A DNA stretch of 64,000 nucleotides from Limibacillus halophilus (GTDB lineage: Bacteria; Pseudomonadota; Alphaproteobacteria; Kiloniellales; CECT-8803), in contig NZ_JACHXA010000001.1 in the NCBI RefSeq assembly GCF_014191775.1, forward strand, positions 248,001 to 312,000, given 5' to 3'. Below are positions 27,359-34,760 of this stretch, piece by piece. Numbering within the stretch: position 1 is the stretch's first letter; each line of letters starts with the position of its first letter. A program made the translations under genes and the position numbers. The notes beneath the pieces were generated by a model that saw only the letters and a list, made by a program, of their open reading frames with translations, ran no database searches and had not been told where the DNA came from.

Positions 27359-28699
27359 ATGGCGACGCGCCAATCCCTTTCACTCACCCAAGGCCAGCGT
27401 CAGCAGCTTGCAATGACGCCCCGCATGCGCCAATCGGTCGAGTTGCTGCGCATGAACAACCTCGAGATCGCCGGTTTTGTCGCGGCCCAAGTTGAGGGGA
27501 ACCCCTTTCTCCGCCAGGCTCTGCCAAAACGATCAAGCGGCGGCGGCACACGTCGGGAATCGTGGGGCGGGCAGACGCAAGATACCTCCAACTGGCAAGA
27601 TAATGCTGCCGACACGCCTACGCTCTACGGCCACCTGACCCAACAGATCAGGCTTTCGTTCAGCGAATCACGGGATAGCGCCATAGCGTTTCACCTTATG
27701 ACGCTCCTGGATGAACGCGGGTACCTGATGCCGGACTGGCGAGCCACATCGACCCATCTTTCTTGCACGCCAAAGCACGTAGAAAGTGTATTGAGCCGCC
27801 TGCAAAAACTAGAACCCACCGGTGTTTTCGCGCGCGATCTGGGTGAGTGCCTACGCCTTCAATGGCAGGAGCGAGACGACTGGTCGCCAGCCGCCGATAG
27901 ATTGCTGGATAACCTTTCCCTCCTGGCGAAACGCGATTACGAGGCCCTGGAAAAAACTTGCGGCCTCGATACTTCGGCGCTGAAGCCACTCATCACGGCG
28001 CTTCGGCGCTTGAACCCGAAACCCTTGAGTGATTTTGAGCCGCCGCAGCGCTTTACGCCGCCGCCTGATCTATTGGTCGAACGGCTCAACGGAGTTTGGC
28101 AGATCAGGGTGAATGACGCCGTATTGCCGCGCGTGCTGCTTGACGAAAGCTACGTACGCGAGATCAGAAGCGCGGCGCAGCGACGCCGGGACAAGGACTA
28201 TCTAGCCGAGCGCTTGCGCCATGCCCGATGGCTGACCCGCGCGCTGGATCAGCGAATGCGGACGCTGATGCGCGTCGCGGAAGCTATCTTCCAACGGCAA
28301 GCCCTCTTCCTGGATCAAGGCCCTGAGGTCCTCCAACCCTTGACCTTGAAGGAGATTGCCGGTGTCCTCGCGCTTCACGAATCAACCGTCAGCCGCTCCG
28401 TCGCCGACAAAACCGTTGAGACACCGCAGGGATTGTTCGATCTCCGCTTCTTTTTCTCCGCACGGCTAAAAAGCGAGGGTGAGACGATCTCAGCGACAGC
28501 AGTCCGGGCGCGGCTACGGCGATTGGTCGAGGAAGAACGACCCGATGGCGTTCTTTCTGATGCCGCCATCACCGAGCACTTGTGTGCTGACGGTATCTTG
28601 ATCTCACGGCGTACCGTTGCCAAATATCGAGAGTTACTGCGGATTCCAAGCGCGCCCCAGCGGCGAAGGGAGAAGAGGATGAGAACAACTCAATCGTAA
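27359..28699 (+). CDS. rpoN: RNA polymerase sigma-54 factor
   Basis: A 446-residue sigma-54. Region I is the Gln-rich LSLTQGQRQQLAMTPRMRQS; an abbreviated region II follows, then the core-binding domain, the HTH with HESTVSRSVADKTVETPQG, and the RpoN box at about 416-425, reading SRRTVAKYRE where ARRTVAKYRE is usual. The protein is shorter than the common 480-520 residues. It starts 5 bp after lptB and precedes hpf and ptsN, the classic rpoN neighbourhood, so it should be co-transcribed with the LPS genes. Confidence 0.95.
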   Translation: MATRQSLSLTQGQRQQLAMTPRMRQSVELLRMNNLEIAGFVAAQVEGNPFLRQALPKRSSGGGTRRESWGGQTQDTSNWQDNAADTPTLYGHLTQQIRLSFSESRDSAIAFHLMTLLDERGYLMPDWRATSTHLSCTPKHVESVLSRLQKLEPTGVFARDLGECLRLQWQERDDWSPAADRLLDNLSLLAKRDYEALEKTCGLDTSALKPLITALRRLNPKPLSDFEPPQRFTPPPDLLVERLNGVWQIRVNDAVLPRVLLDESYVREIRSAAQRRRDKDYLAERLRHARWLTRALDQRMRTLMRVAEAIFQRQALFLDQGPEVLQPLTLKEIAGVLALHESTVSRSVADKTVETPQGLFDLRFFFSARLKSEGETISATAVRARLRRLVEEERPDGVLSDAAITEHLCADGILISRRTVAKYRELLRIPSAPQRRREKRMRTTQS

Positions 28700-28849
28700 A
28701 GAATCGAGCACTGTGGCTTGACCAGAGGGGTCAGTCAGCGCTTAGTATTGACTCATCGAAAGGTCGCCCCTATGTTCGCGGCCTCGTTTGGAGGGGGAGC
28801 ATTGGAACCCTCATTTGCTGAGAGCCAAACACCACAATCCGGAAACGTC

Positions 28850-29449
28850 ATGCAAGTCTCTGTACAGGGCCGTCATGTCGATGTGAGCGATGCTTTTCGC
28901 AAGCACGTCGAGGAGGCGCTAGACACTATTCTCGACAAGTACTTCGGTGACGCAATCGAAGCTGCGGTGACCATCTCCCGCGAGGCACACCTCTTCAAGG
29001 TGACCATCTCCGCGCATATTGGTCACGAGGTCGATGCGATCGGTACGGCCGAGGCTGATCAGCCTTACGCCGCCTTCGATGCGGCGGCTGAGCACTTGGC
29101 CAAACGCCTGCGGCGCCACAAACGGCGGCTGCGCGACCATCGTCGAACGGATCGCGAAGCAACGGAAACGCTGCAGGCGCAGCACTACATTCTTCTTGGC
29201 GACGAGGCCGAGGAGTCTATCGGAACGAACGGTAGCGACGAGGTGGCAGAGGATTTGCCGCTGGTTGTCGCCGAAATGACGACGGAAGTTCCGACCTTGA
29301 CCGTGAGTCAGGCGGTAATGCGTTTGGATCTGGGTGATTTGGGCGCTCTTTTATTCCGCAACAGCAGCCATGGGGGTCTGAATATGGTCCACCGCCGTGA
29401 AGACGGAAACATCGGATGGATCGACCCACAGGGAAATGGCTCGAAATAA
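28850..29449 (+). CDS. hpf: Ribosome hibernation-promoting factor, long form
   Basis: The N-terminal S30AE domain starts MQVSVQGRHVDVSDAFRKHV and carries the basic helix AKRLRRHKRRLRDH that enters the 30S subunit. The C-terminal domain, from about residue 140 (VMRLDLGDLGALLFRNSSHG to the end), is the dimerisation domain of the long form that makes 100S ribosomes. ATG 28850 is preferred; the open frame runs back to 28718 without family-like sequence. It lies in the rpoN-hpf-ptsN order. Confidence 0.94.
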   Translation: MQVSVQGRHVDVSDAFRKHVEEALDTILDKYFGDAIEAAVTISREAHLFKVTISAHIGHEVDAIGTAEADQPYAAFDAAAEHLAKRLRRHKRRLRDHRRTDREATETLQAQHYILLGDEAEESIGTNGSDEVAEDLPLVVAEMTTEVPTLTVSQAVMRLDLGDLGALLFRNSSHGGLNMVHRREDGNIGWIDPQGNGSK

Positions 29450-29472
29450 CCTTTATAGCAAAGGCGCGAACC

Positions 29473-29937
29473 ATGGAGCTCACTGAGCTGATTGGCCCCG
29501 ATAGTGTAATCTGCAACCTGCGCGTGAGCAGCAAAAAGCAAGCCCTGCAAGAGCTTGCAAAACGCGCGGCACAGCTTACAGGGCGCCCCGAACGGGCGAT
29601 TTTTGAAGTTTTGACAGAGCGCGAGCGCTTAGGGACAACGGGCGTCGGAAACGGCATTGCCATCCCGCATGGCAAGCTTCCCGATCTCGATCGTCTTTAC
29701 GCTTTGTTCGCCAGATTGGAGCAGCCGATCGACTTTGATTCGATCGATGAACAGCCTGTCGATCTGATCTGTGTGTTGCTCGCACCGGAAACCGCTGGCG
29801 CCGATCACTTGAAGGCCCTCGCCAGGGTCAGCCGGATCTTACGCGACAGGGGCACTTGCGAGAAGATGCGTGGAGCCGATTCCAGTGATGGCCTTTTCGC
29901 GATCCTGTCACAGCCCGAAGGCAGCGAAGCCGCCTAG
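29473..29937 (+). CDS. ptsN: PTS IIA-like nitrogen-regulatory protein PtsN
   Basis: A 154-residue EIIA-Ntr. The phosphorylated His is in GVGNGIAIPHGK (about 56-67), and the N-terminal strand LIGPDSVICNLRVSSKKQAL is typical. It relays phosphate from the PTS-Ntr chain to regulate potassium transport, nitrogen and carbon functions. The ATG 29473 is used; the 19 upstream in-frame codons overlap hpf. No ptsP or npr is in this window. Confidence 0.94.
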   Translation: MELTELIGPDSVICNLRVSSKKQALQELAKRAAQLTGRPERAIFEVLTERERLGTTGVGNGIAIPHGKLPDLDRLYALFARLEQPIDFDSIDEQPVDLICVLLAPETAGADHLKALARVSRILRDRGTCEKMRGADSSDGLFAILSQPEGSEAA

Positions 29938-30015
29938 CTTCGTCAACGCCGGTAGCAGCACGAAAAGATCGCGTCCCGGTTTAGCCATAAGCCGACCTTC
30001 TTGACGACACACACA

Positions 30016-30055
30016 CCTGCCAACCTTGCGCCCTTTCCAAAGGACGCGAGGCAGG
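30016..30055 (+). promoter_or_regulatory. 40-nt hairpin masking the ribosome-binding site of the reductase gene
   Basis: CCTG (30016-30019), CCTTGCG (30024-30030) and CCTT (30032-30035) pair with AAGG (30040-30043), CGCGAGG (30045-30051) and CAGG (30052-30055) around a TCCA loop, with one 4-nt bulge and one mismatch. The 3' arm contains GAGGCAGG, the likely Shine-Dalgarno sequence, 7 nt before ATG 30063. TTTAT after the stem means it could also act as a ptsN terminator. Confidence 0.55.
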
Positions 30056-30062
30056 TTTATCC

Positions 30063-31202
30063 ATGAAAAGACGTCGAGACTATGATGTGATTGTTGTTGG
30101 CGCCAGCTTCGCCGGGCTTTCGGCCGCCCGGGCGTTGGCTCAACGTGGACTGCAGGTAGCCGTTCTCGAAAAGCAGAAAGAACCGGGTGCGCGACCTCAC
30201 ACCACCGGAATTCTGGTGAAGGAGGCCGCTGAACTGCTGTGCCCGCCCGCACAACTGGTTCATAAGATTCACGACGTTCTTCTCTATGCCCCCAACATGA
30301 AGCGACTGGCGCTATCGGCACCGGGCTACTACTTTCTGACCACCGAAACCGGCGCCCTGTTACGCTGGATGGCCCAGCGCACCCGGGACGGCGGGGTTGA
30401 TATTATTCCCGGCCGCGTGTTCGAAACAGCGCGATACCAAGGCGGCGGCCTGCTTGTTGAAGGCGAGATACCGCTCACCTGCCGTTATCTTTTGGGGGCC
30501 GACGGCGCCCGCTCGCAGGTTGCCAAAGCCTTCGGCCTCGCTCGGAACCGCCGCTGGCTCACCGGCATGGAGCTTCATGTTTCTGGCCTGAGCGGCATCG
30601 GTGATGATGCTCTCCATTGCTTTCTGGACCGCCGGCTAGCACCAGGATACATCGCCTGGGCCGTACCTGGTGTAGGCGGCGTCACGCAAGTGGGAATGGC
30701 CTTTCGCGATCCACGGGGGCAACGGCCGCGAGACCGTTGGGGTCTTATCATGAGAAAACTTGAGAGCCTTGCCGATGTTTCACAAGCCAAGACCGTGGGC
30801 CGCCGCGCCGGTATCATTCCAACTGGCGGCCCCATTTCGCCTTTCGCGGCAAAACAAGTCATGCTGATCGGCGACGCGGCGGGCTGGGTGTCGCCGCTCA
30901 CGGGAGGCGGCATACATCTCGCCTTAGACAGCGGGCGGCAAGCCGGAATGGCGGTCGCCGATTACCTCGAAGATGGAGGGCTCGAGCCGTCACGCATAAT
31001 GGCGCGGCGCCTATCCAATTTTACCTTCAAACGCCTTTTGCGTCTCATCGCAGACCGGGCACCGCCTGATCTGGCGCAGAATCTGCTGCTCGAAACGCCG
31101 CCGTTCGTTTGGCTGGCGCGGCAAATCTATTTTCACAAGCGCCTGGGATTGCCGAAGCTTACCGGACTGGGATCCTTTCTCGATCCAGTCAGTGAACGCT
31201 AA
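30063..31202 (+). CDS. FAD-dependent oxidoreductase, geranylgeranyl reductase-like
   Basis: A 379-residue flavoprotein of the GGR/PHBH class. The FAD-binding VVGASFAGLSAARALAQRG (about 11-29), the LLGADGARSQVAKAFG motif and the second FAD motif VMLIGDAAGWVSPLTGGGIHLALDSG (about 261-286) are intact. Members saturate isoprenoid chains or hydroxylate aromatic or lipid substrates; the substrate here is unknown. A stable hairpin covers its ribosome-binding site. The 3' end overlaps the convergent DUF1150 gene by 14 bp. Confidence 0.87.
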   Translation: MKRRRDYDVIVVGASFAGLSAARALAQRGLQVAVLEKQKEPGARPHTTGILVKEAAELLCPPAQLVHKIHDVLLYAPNMKRLALSAPGYYFLTTETGALLRWMAQRTRDGGVDIIPGRVFETARYQGGGLLVEGEIPLTCRYLLGADGARSQVAKAFGLARNRRWLTGMELHVSGLSGIGDDALHCFLDRRLAPGYIAWAVPGVGGVTQVGMAFRDPRGQRPRDRWGLIMRKLESLADVSQAKTVGRRAGIIPTGGPISPFAAKQVMLIGDAAGWVSPLTGGGIHLALDSGRQAGMAVADYLEDGGLEPSRIMARRLSNFTFKRLLRLIADRAPPDLAQNLLLETPPFVWLARQIYFHKRLGLPKLTGLGSFLDPVSER

Positions 31203-31407
31203 CCGGCTCCAGTTCGTTCTCCCGAATTGCCAAGGACGCCGCTTCGCGCGTGGGTACAAGACCAACCATTTCCCCATTGGCGGAGTGAATGGCAACCAAC
31301 GGCTGCCCTTCGACCACCACCGGCTTCATGTAAGCAATAAACTCAAGCCCAAGGGTGGCAAGCTCGTGCTGCGACATGGTTGGCTTGGCTTCCGATTGCA
31401 TTCTCAT
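31189..31407 (-). CDS. DUF1150 family small protein
   Basis: A 72-residue protein with the DUF1150 core LGLEFIAYMKPVVVEG and VAIHSANGEMVGLVPTREAA. The family is almost confined to alphaproteobacteria and typically follows an hsp20 gene, as here (40 bp). AAGGAG lies 8 nt before the ATG. It is probably a heat-shock co-product or adaptor; no biochemical role is established that I know of. Confidence 0.88.
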   Translation of the reverse strand: MRMQSEAKPTMSQHELATLGLEFIAYMKPVVVEGQPLVAIHSANGEMVGLVPTREAASLAIRENELEPVSVH

Positions 31408-31447
31408 ATCTCACGCTCCTTTTTTAGCCGTCTTCGTGAGCGCTCGC

Positions 31448-31900
31448 TCATTCCGCTGCCTTGCCGGTGATCGTCTGCGGCTTGGTCTTCGGATTCGACT
31501 TGATTTCGATGGTTTTGACCTCGGGCTCGCTCAATGGGCGCAACAGTTCTACGTGCAACAACCCGCTATCGAGCGTGGCGCCCGTAACCTCTATCCCCTC
31601 GGCCAGAACAAAATTGCGTTGGAACTGCCTAGCGGCAATTCCGCGATGCAGATAGATGCGCTCCTGGTCATCTGATTGCTTTCCACGGATCACAAGCTGT
31701 TTGTCCTCTATCTGGACTGACAGTTCATCCGGCTGGAATCCGGCAACGGCCAGCGTTATGCGAAGTCGATGTTCGCCAACCTGTTCTACGTTGTAGGGCG
31801 GATACCCGTCCCCGGCCGCCTTGCTGATGCGGTCCAGTGTGCGCTCGAACTCGTCGAATCCCAGCAACAACGGGCTATTAAATAAGGATAAGCGCGACAT
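31448..31900 (-). CDS. Small heat-shock protein Hsp20 (IbpA-like)
   Basis: A 150-residue class A alpha-crystallin-type chaperone. The N-terminal arm LSLFNSPLLLGFDEFERTLDRI and NVEQVGEHRLRITLAVAGF are IbpA-like, the alpha-crystallin domain runs from about 35 to 125, and the tail carries the KIEIK-type strand (TIEIKSNPK). GGAGGAGG precedes the ATG. Upstream lie a ROSE-like RNA thermometer and a sigma-32-like promoter, so control is likely both transcriptional and translational. It is co-transcribed with DUF1150. Confidence 0.95.
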   Translation of the reverse strand: MSRLSLFNSPLLLGFDEFERTLDRISKAAGDGYPPYNVEQVGEHRLRITLAVAGFQPDELSVQIEDKQLVIRGKQSDDQERIYLHRGIAARQFQRNFVLAEGIEVTGATLDSGLLHVELLRPLSEPEVKTIEIKSNPKTKPQTITGKAAE

Positions 31901-32016
31901 AGTCTAAAATCCTCCTCCGCATGAGCAAGGATGTGGGTCCGATCGGCTCTGACGATTATGGCGACGCACCAACGTCCGCTACGCAGCAACCGATTGTCAC
32001 CCCATACCGGCGGTGA
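31901..32016 (-). ncRNA. ROSE-like RNA thermometer in the hsp20 leader
   Basis: Read on the minus strand, AUCCUUGCUC (31932-31923), an AUGC loop and GGAGGAGGAU (31918-31909) form an imperfect stem. Here the UUGCU box faces the Shine-Dalgarno GGAGG with G.G and C.A mismatches, the hallmark of the ROSE family. Upstream, AUCGGUU (31994-31988) pairs with AGCCGAU (31948-31942), enclosing GACG/CGUC (31976-31973 with 31966-31963), which gives the multi-hairpin ROSE layout. Size and position before a small heat-shock gene also fit. Confidence 0.7.
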
Positions 32017-32024
32017 CTAATAAG

Positions 32025-32053
32025 AGATGGTGAAGCCGGTTAAACGGGTCAAG
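32025..32053 (-). promoter_or_regulatory. Sigma-32-like promoter of hsp20
   Basis: CTTGACC (32053-32047), a 14-nt spacer and CACCATCT (32032-32025) on the minus strand match CTTGAAA-N11-16-CCCCATNT at 5 of 7 and 6 of 7 informative positions. Transcription would begin near 32017 and leave a leader of about 117 nt that contains the thermometer. Confidence 0.6.
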
Positions 32054-32163
32054 GTCCGATCCGATTGCCCTCAAATTGGCATTGTTAAGCTTTTGTTAGA
32101 AATCTTGGACTAATTCTATAGATCGGCAAAAACCCATCAGAATTAGGGGGTGGGGGCCGGCAA

Positions 32164-33696
32164 ATGGAGGAGCCAGAACAAGCCGTGATCGTGCTTACTG
32201 GACGTCAGGATAGCCGTAAGCGAGCCCGGATGGCGGAAGTGGCCACCGCGCGACGGCCATTTCTTTACCTGATCGTAGGTATGTTTACGGTAATTGCGGC
32301 CTGGGGTTACGTCGCGTCGCTGCAATCGAGCCTGCAGGCCCCTTGGACCACGGACTTTATGCGCCTTACCCTGGCCAGCACACAGATGCTTGCCGGTCAG
32401 GACCCTTACAGCGCGCCCCTGGCCGAAGCAGAGTACCTCCAACAAATCACCAGCATTTCGCGCACGACAGCCGGTCGGCATGAGACCTTGGAATCTCCAA
32501 CGGTGCTCCTGCTCCTAGCGCCTTTCGTACACCTTGAGGCGGCGACGGCATTCCTGATCTGGGTCGCCATTTCCGTTCTGGCGGGCATAGCGAGCTTATT
32601 GCTGATTGAAGAGCGTCTCGGGGGATTTCATACCGATACCAACCTACAAGCCGGGCCGCACCGCTTTGCGTTGTTGCTCTCGGCGACGATTTTCTTCTAT
32701 CCAACGTGGGTATCCCTGGTCATCGGACAAACTGGTTTCGTCACCCTGCTGTTCTTGACGCTGGGTTGGGGCTGGGCCCGCGATGGCCGCGACGAGCGTG
32801 CTGGATTTGCGCTCGGTCTAGCCGTATCGCTAATGCCCGCACTCATTGTCCTTGCATTCTATCTGCTTTCACTAGGTCGCCTGCGCATCCTGGCAACCGC
32901 GATACTGGCCACGCTTGTTGGGCTGTTTATCCCTGCTGTCATCATCGATATCGCCGTGCTGCAGGGTTATTTTACGGCACTCGGTGCGGTGAATTGGTTT
33001 GGGGCGGGTTGGAACGGGTCCTTGGTGGGCTTTCTAGCACCCCTATTTGGAAACTCCGCCAACGCGCCGCTGATTGAGGTCGCCTGGTTGACGCCATTAC
33101 TGATTCTCGCCGCAACAATCTTTGCCGTTCGGGCCTTGTGGAAGTTCGGTCGCATGGTCACTTCGATCGAACAGAAACTTGGTACGGAGCGCGCGGTACC
33201 TATCTTCGACCAGGGTTTCGCGCTGTGCCTACCTTTGGCGCTTTTGTTGTCGCCGCTCGGATGGCTCCATAATTTCGTTCTCCTGCTACCGGCTTTCTGT
33301 ATCGGTTTGGAGGCCTGCGCCCGCCGACCGCGCGATTGGCGCTGGCGAGAGCGTATCCTGCTTGCCTGGATACTTTGTGCGATGCCTTATCCCGTGCTGC
33401 GCGCTGAAAACAACGACAGCCTGATCCAGTGGTTCGGCTATCCGGCATTCGACACCTACGCCCTGATCATCCTTGCAGTGACGATCGCTGGGCTGTGTCA
33501 ACGCGAAGCCTCGGCTTTGCTTCGTCGCAGCCGGCATCTGTCCAAGAGCAAAGAACTTGAACCGCCCTCGTCACAGGATACTGGCGCCGCAGATCAGAGT
33601 GATGAGCAAAGCAGTGATGACGAAATCATAGAATCCGATGGCCGGGATACGCGAGGTTCGACGCCTCCAACGTCCGGCAAGTTGGCATTGCCATAA
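32164..33696 (+). CDS. GT87-type (DUF2029) membrane glycosyltransferase
   Basis: A 510-residue polytopic membrane protein with about ten hydrophobic helices. A large extracytoplasmic loop follows the first helix with the segment TTDFMRLTLASTQMLAGQDP, where an Asp and the QDPY motif resemble the GT87 polyprenyl-phosphate-mannose-dependent transferases. The C-terminal 55 residues are polar, acidic and probably cytoplasmic. It likely transfers a sugar from a lipid-linked donor at the outer face of the inner membrane. The acceptor is unknown. It is isolated between the hsp20 promoter and a tRNA gene. Confidence 0.72.
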   Translation: MEEPEQAVIVLTGRQDSRKRARMAEVATARRPFLYLIVGMFTVIAAWGYVASLQSSLQAPWTTDFMRLTLASTQMLAGQDPYSAPLAEAEYLQQITSISRTTAGRHETLESPTVLLLLAPFVHLEAATAFLIWVAISVLAGIASLLLIEERLGGFHTDTNLQAGPHRFALLLSATIFFYPTWVSLVIGQTGFVTLLFLTLGWGWARDGRDERAGFALGLAVSLMPALIVLAFYLLSLGRLRILATAILATLVGLFIPAVIIDIAVLQGYFTALGAVNWFGAGWNGSLVGFLAPLFGNSANAPLIEVAWLTPLLILAATIFAVRALWKFGRMVTSIEQKLGTERAVPIFDQGFALCLPLALLLSPLGWLHNFVLLLPAFCIGLEACARRPRDWRWRERILLAWILCAMPYPVLRAENNDSLIQWFGYPAFDTYALIILAVTIAGLCQREASALLRRSRHLSKSKELEPPSSQDTGAADQSDEQSSDDEIIESDGRDTRGSTPPTSGKLALP

Positions 33697-33741
33697 CCCA
33701 CCGAGCAATCCGGCCGTGCGCCCGGAGCGTTTCAGAGACAA

Positions 33742-33772
33742 CAAAACCCCCGGGTTTGGCCCGGGGGTTTTG
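33742..33772. terminator. Bidirectional intrinsic terminator
   Basis: CAAAACCCCCGGG and CCCGGGGGTTTTG form a perfect 13-bp inverted repeat around a 5-nt loop. With T-runs on both strands it can stop the GT87 transcript (plus) and tRNA-Ala (minus), whose CCA ends 2 bp away. Confidence 0.85.
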
Positions 33773-33773
33773 A

Positions 33774-33849
<76 letters not shown>

Positions 33850-33861
33850 CTATGGTTCACG

Positions 33862-33884
33862 CCTGCGAACCGGGGGTCCGCAGG
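33862..33884 (-). repeat. Hairpin between the TIGR02300 gene and tRNA-Ala
   Basis: On the minus strand CCTGCGGACC-CCC-GGTTCGCAGG folds into a 10-bp stem with one G.U pair; the plus-strand version has a mismatch there, so the RNA structure belongs to the minus transcript. No U-run follows. It could end or protect the TIGR02300 mRNA or mark tRNA precursor processing. Confidence 0.4.
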
Positions 33885-33956
33885 TTGGGAGAAACGGAAA
33901 CTAGTGGGCGTGAGGCCGCACTTCAAGCGAAAAAATTCCGGCGAGCGTCTGCGGGC

Positions 33957-34460
33957 TCATCGTTCCTCTTTCTCATCATCCAGATCGATGTCCAGATCAT
34001 CTTCGAGGTCGCCGTCGTCGAGCTCGTCGGCGTCGGCCAAGAGGTCGTCGTCGTCGTCGAGATCGCCATCATCCAGCTCGTCGTCTTCGTCATCGACCGG
34101 ATCTTCGGCGTCCAGGGTCGGTTTCAACTTACCGCCGCCCTCGACATCATCCTCGTCCTCGTCCGCGATATCGTCGTCGAGCTCTTCTTCCGCGAGCTCA
34201 TCCAAAGAAAGGTCGCCTTCGTCCTCGTCATCCTCGAGATCATCGATCTCATCCGATTCTTCGTCGTCGAGATCCTTCACCTTCGGTTTTACCTTCGGTT
34301 TCGGGGGTGTCGACGGCTTGACTCTGCGCGCGCGCAAGAACGCGTCGGGATCAAACTCCGTTTCACATTTGGGGCAGACGATTGGCGTCTTGCTGAAGTC
34401 GTAGTATTTGGTGCCACACGACTGACACACTCGCTTGGTTCCCCAATCTGCTTTCGCCAC
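33957..34460 (-). CDS. TIGR02300 family (FYDLN acid) protein
   Basis: The first 45 residues are a zinc-ribbon-like module: CQSCGTKYYDFSKTP and CPKCETEFDP supply four cysteines, with the YYDF of the family's FYDLN motif. From about residue 55 a Lys/Pro linker leads to roughly 100 residues dominated by Asp and Glu (with runs such as DEDEDD), surely disordered. Function is unknown; the acidic tail suggests a nucleic-acid mimic or a binding platform for basic proteins. The start is GTG with AAGGAGG 8 nt upstream. It stands alone on the minus strand. Confidence 0.92.
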   Translation of the reverse strand: MAKADWGTKRVCQSCGTKYYDFSKTPIVCPKCETEFDPDAFLRARRVKPSTPPKPKVKPKVKDLDDEESDEIDDLEDDEDEGDLSLDELAEEELDDDIADEDEDDVEGGGKLKPTLDAEDPVDDEDDELDDGDLDDDDDLLADADELDDGDLEDDLDIDLDDEKEER

Positions 34461-34760
34461 GAGGATACCCTCCTTAACTCAGTCTCTTTTGAACGCTCCC
34501 GACACGGCTTGGCCGGCAATCGCTGCCAGCGGTTTTACGCCCCGGATAGTTTGGCCAATTGCCATGATCTCCGTCGGCTGTCAAAAGATAAATCCATCCT
34601 TCCGCACAACCTGTCGCGGGCAGCTTGTCGGATTGGCGTTTTCCGGGTACAGCTTGCCGGCCAGAGGTCGGGAGCGTGGTAGCGCTTAAATCAAGGCTTT
34701 AGACGGCCCATCCTTTCCATGAATGCGGCGGGGACGCCTGCCAGGAAGGCTTGACGGGAA
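34461..34760. other. 300-bp divergent intergenic region before aroA
   Basis: It separates the TIGR02300 gene (left) from aroA (right). I see the strong ribosome-binding site of the TIGR02300 gene at the left edge and no convincing promoter pair, hairpin or small gene elsewhere. Confidence 0.4.

Noticed and set aside
33904-34404. Ser-rich plus-strand frame opposite the acidic TIGR02300 tail
   Set aside because: A mirror image of Asp/Glu codons (GAC/GAG read backwards gives TCG/CTC codons); no independent support.
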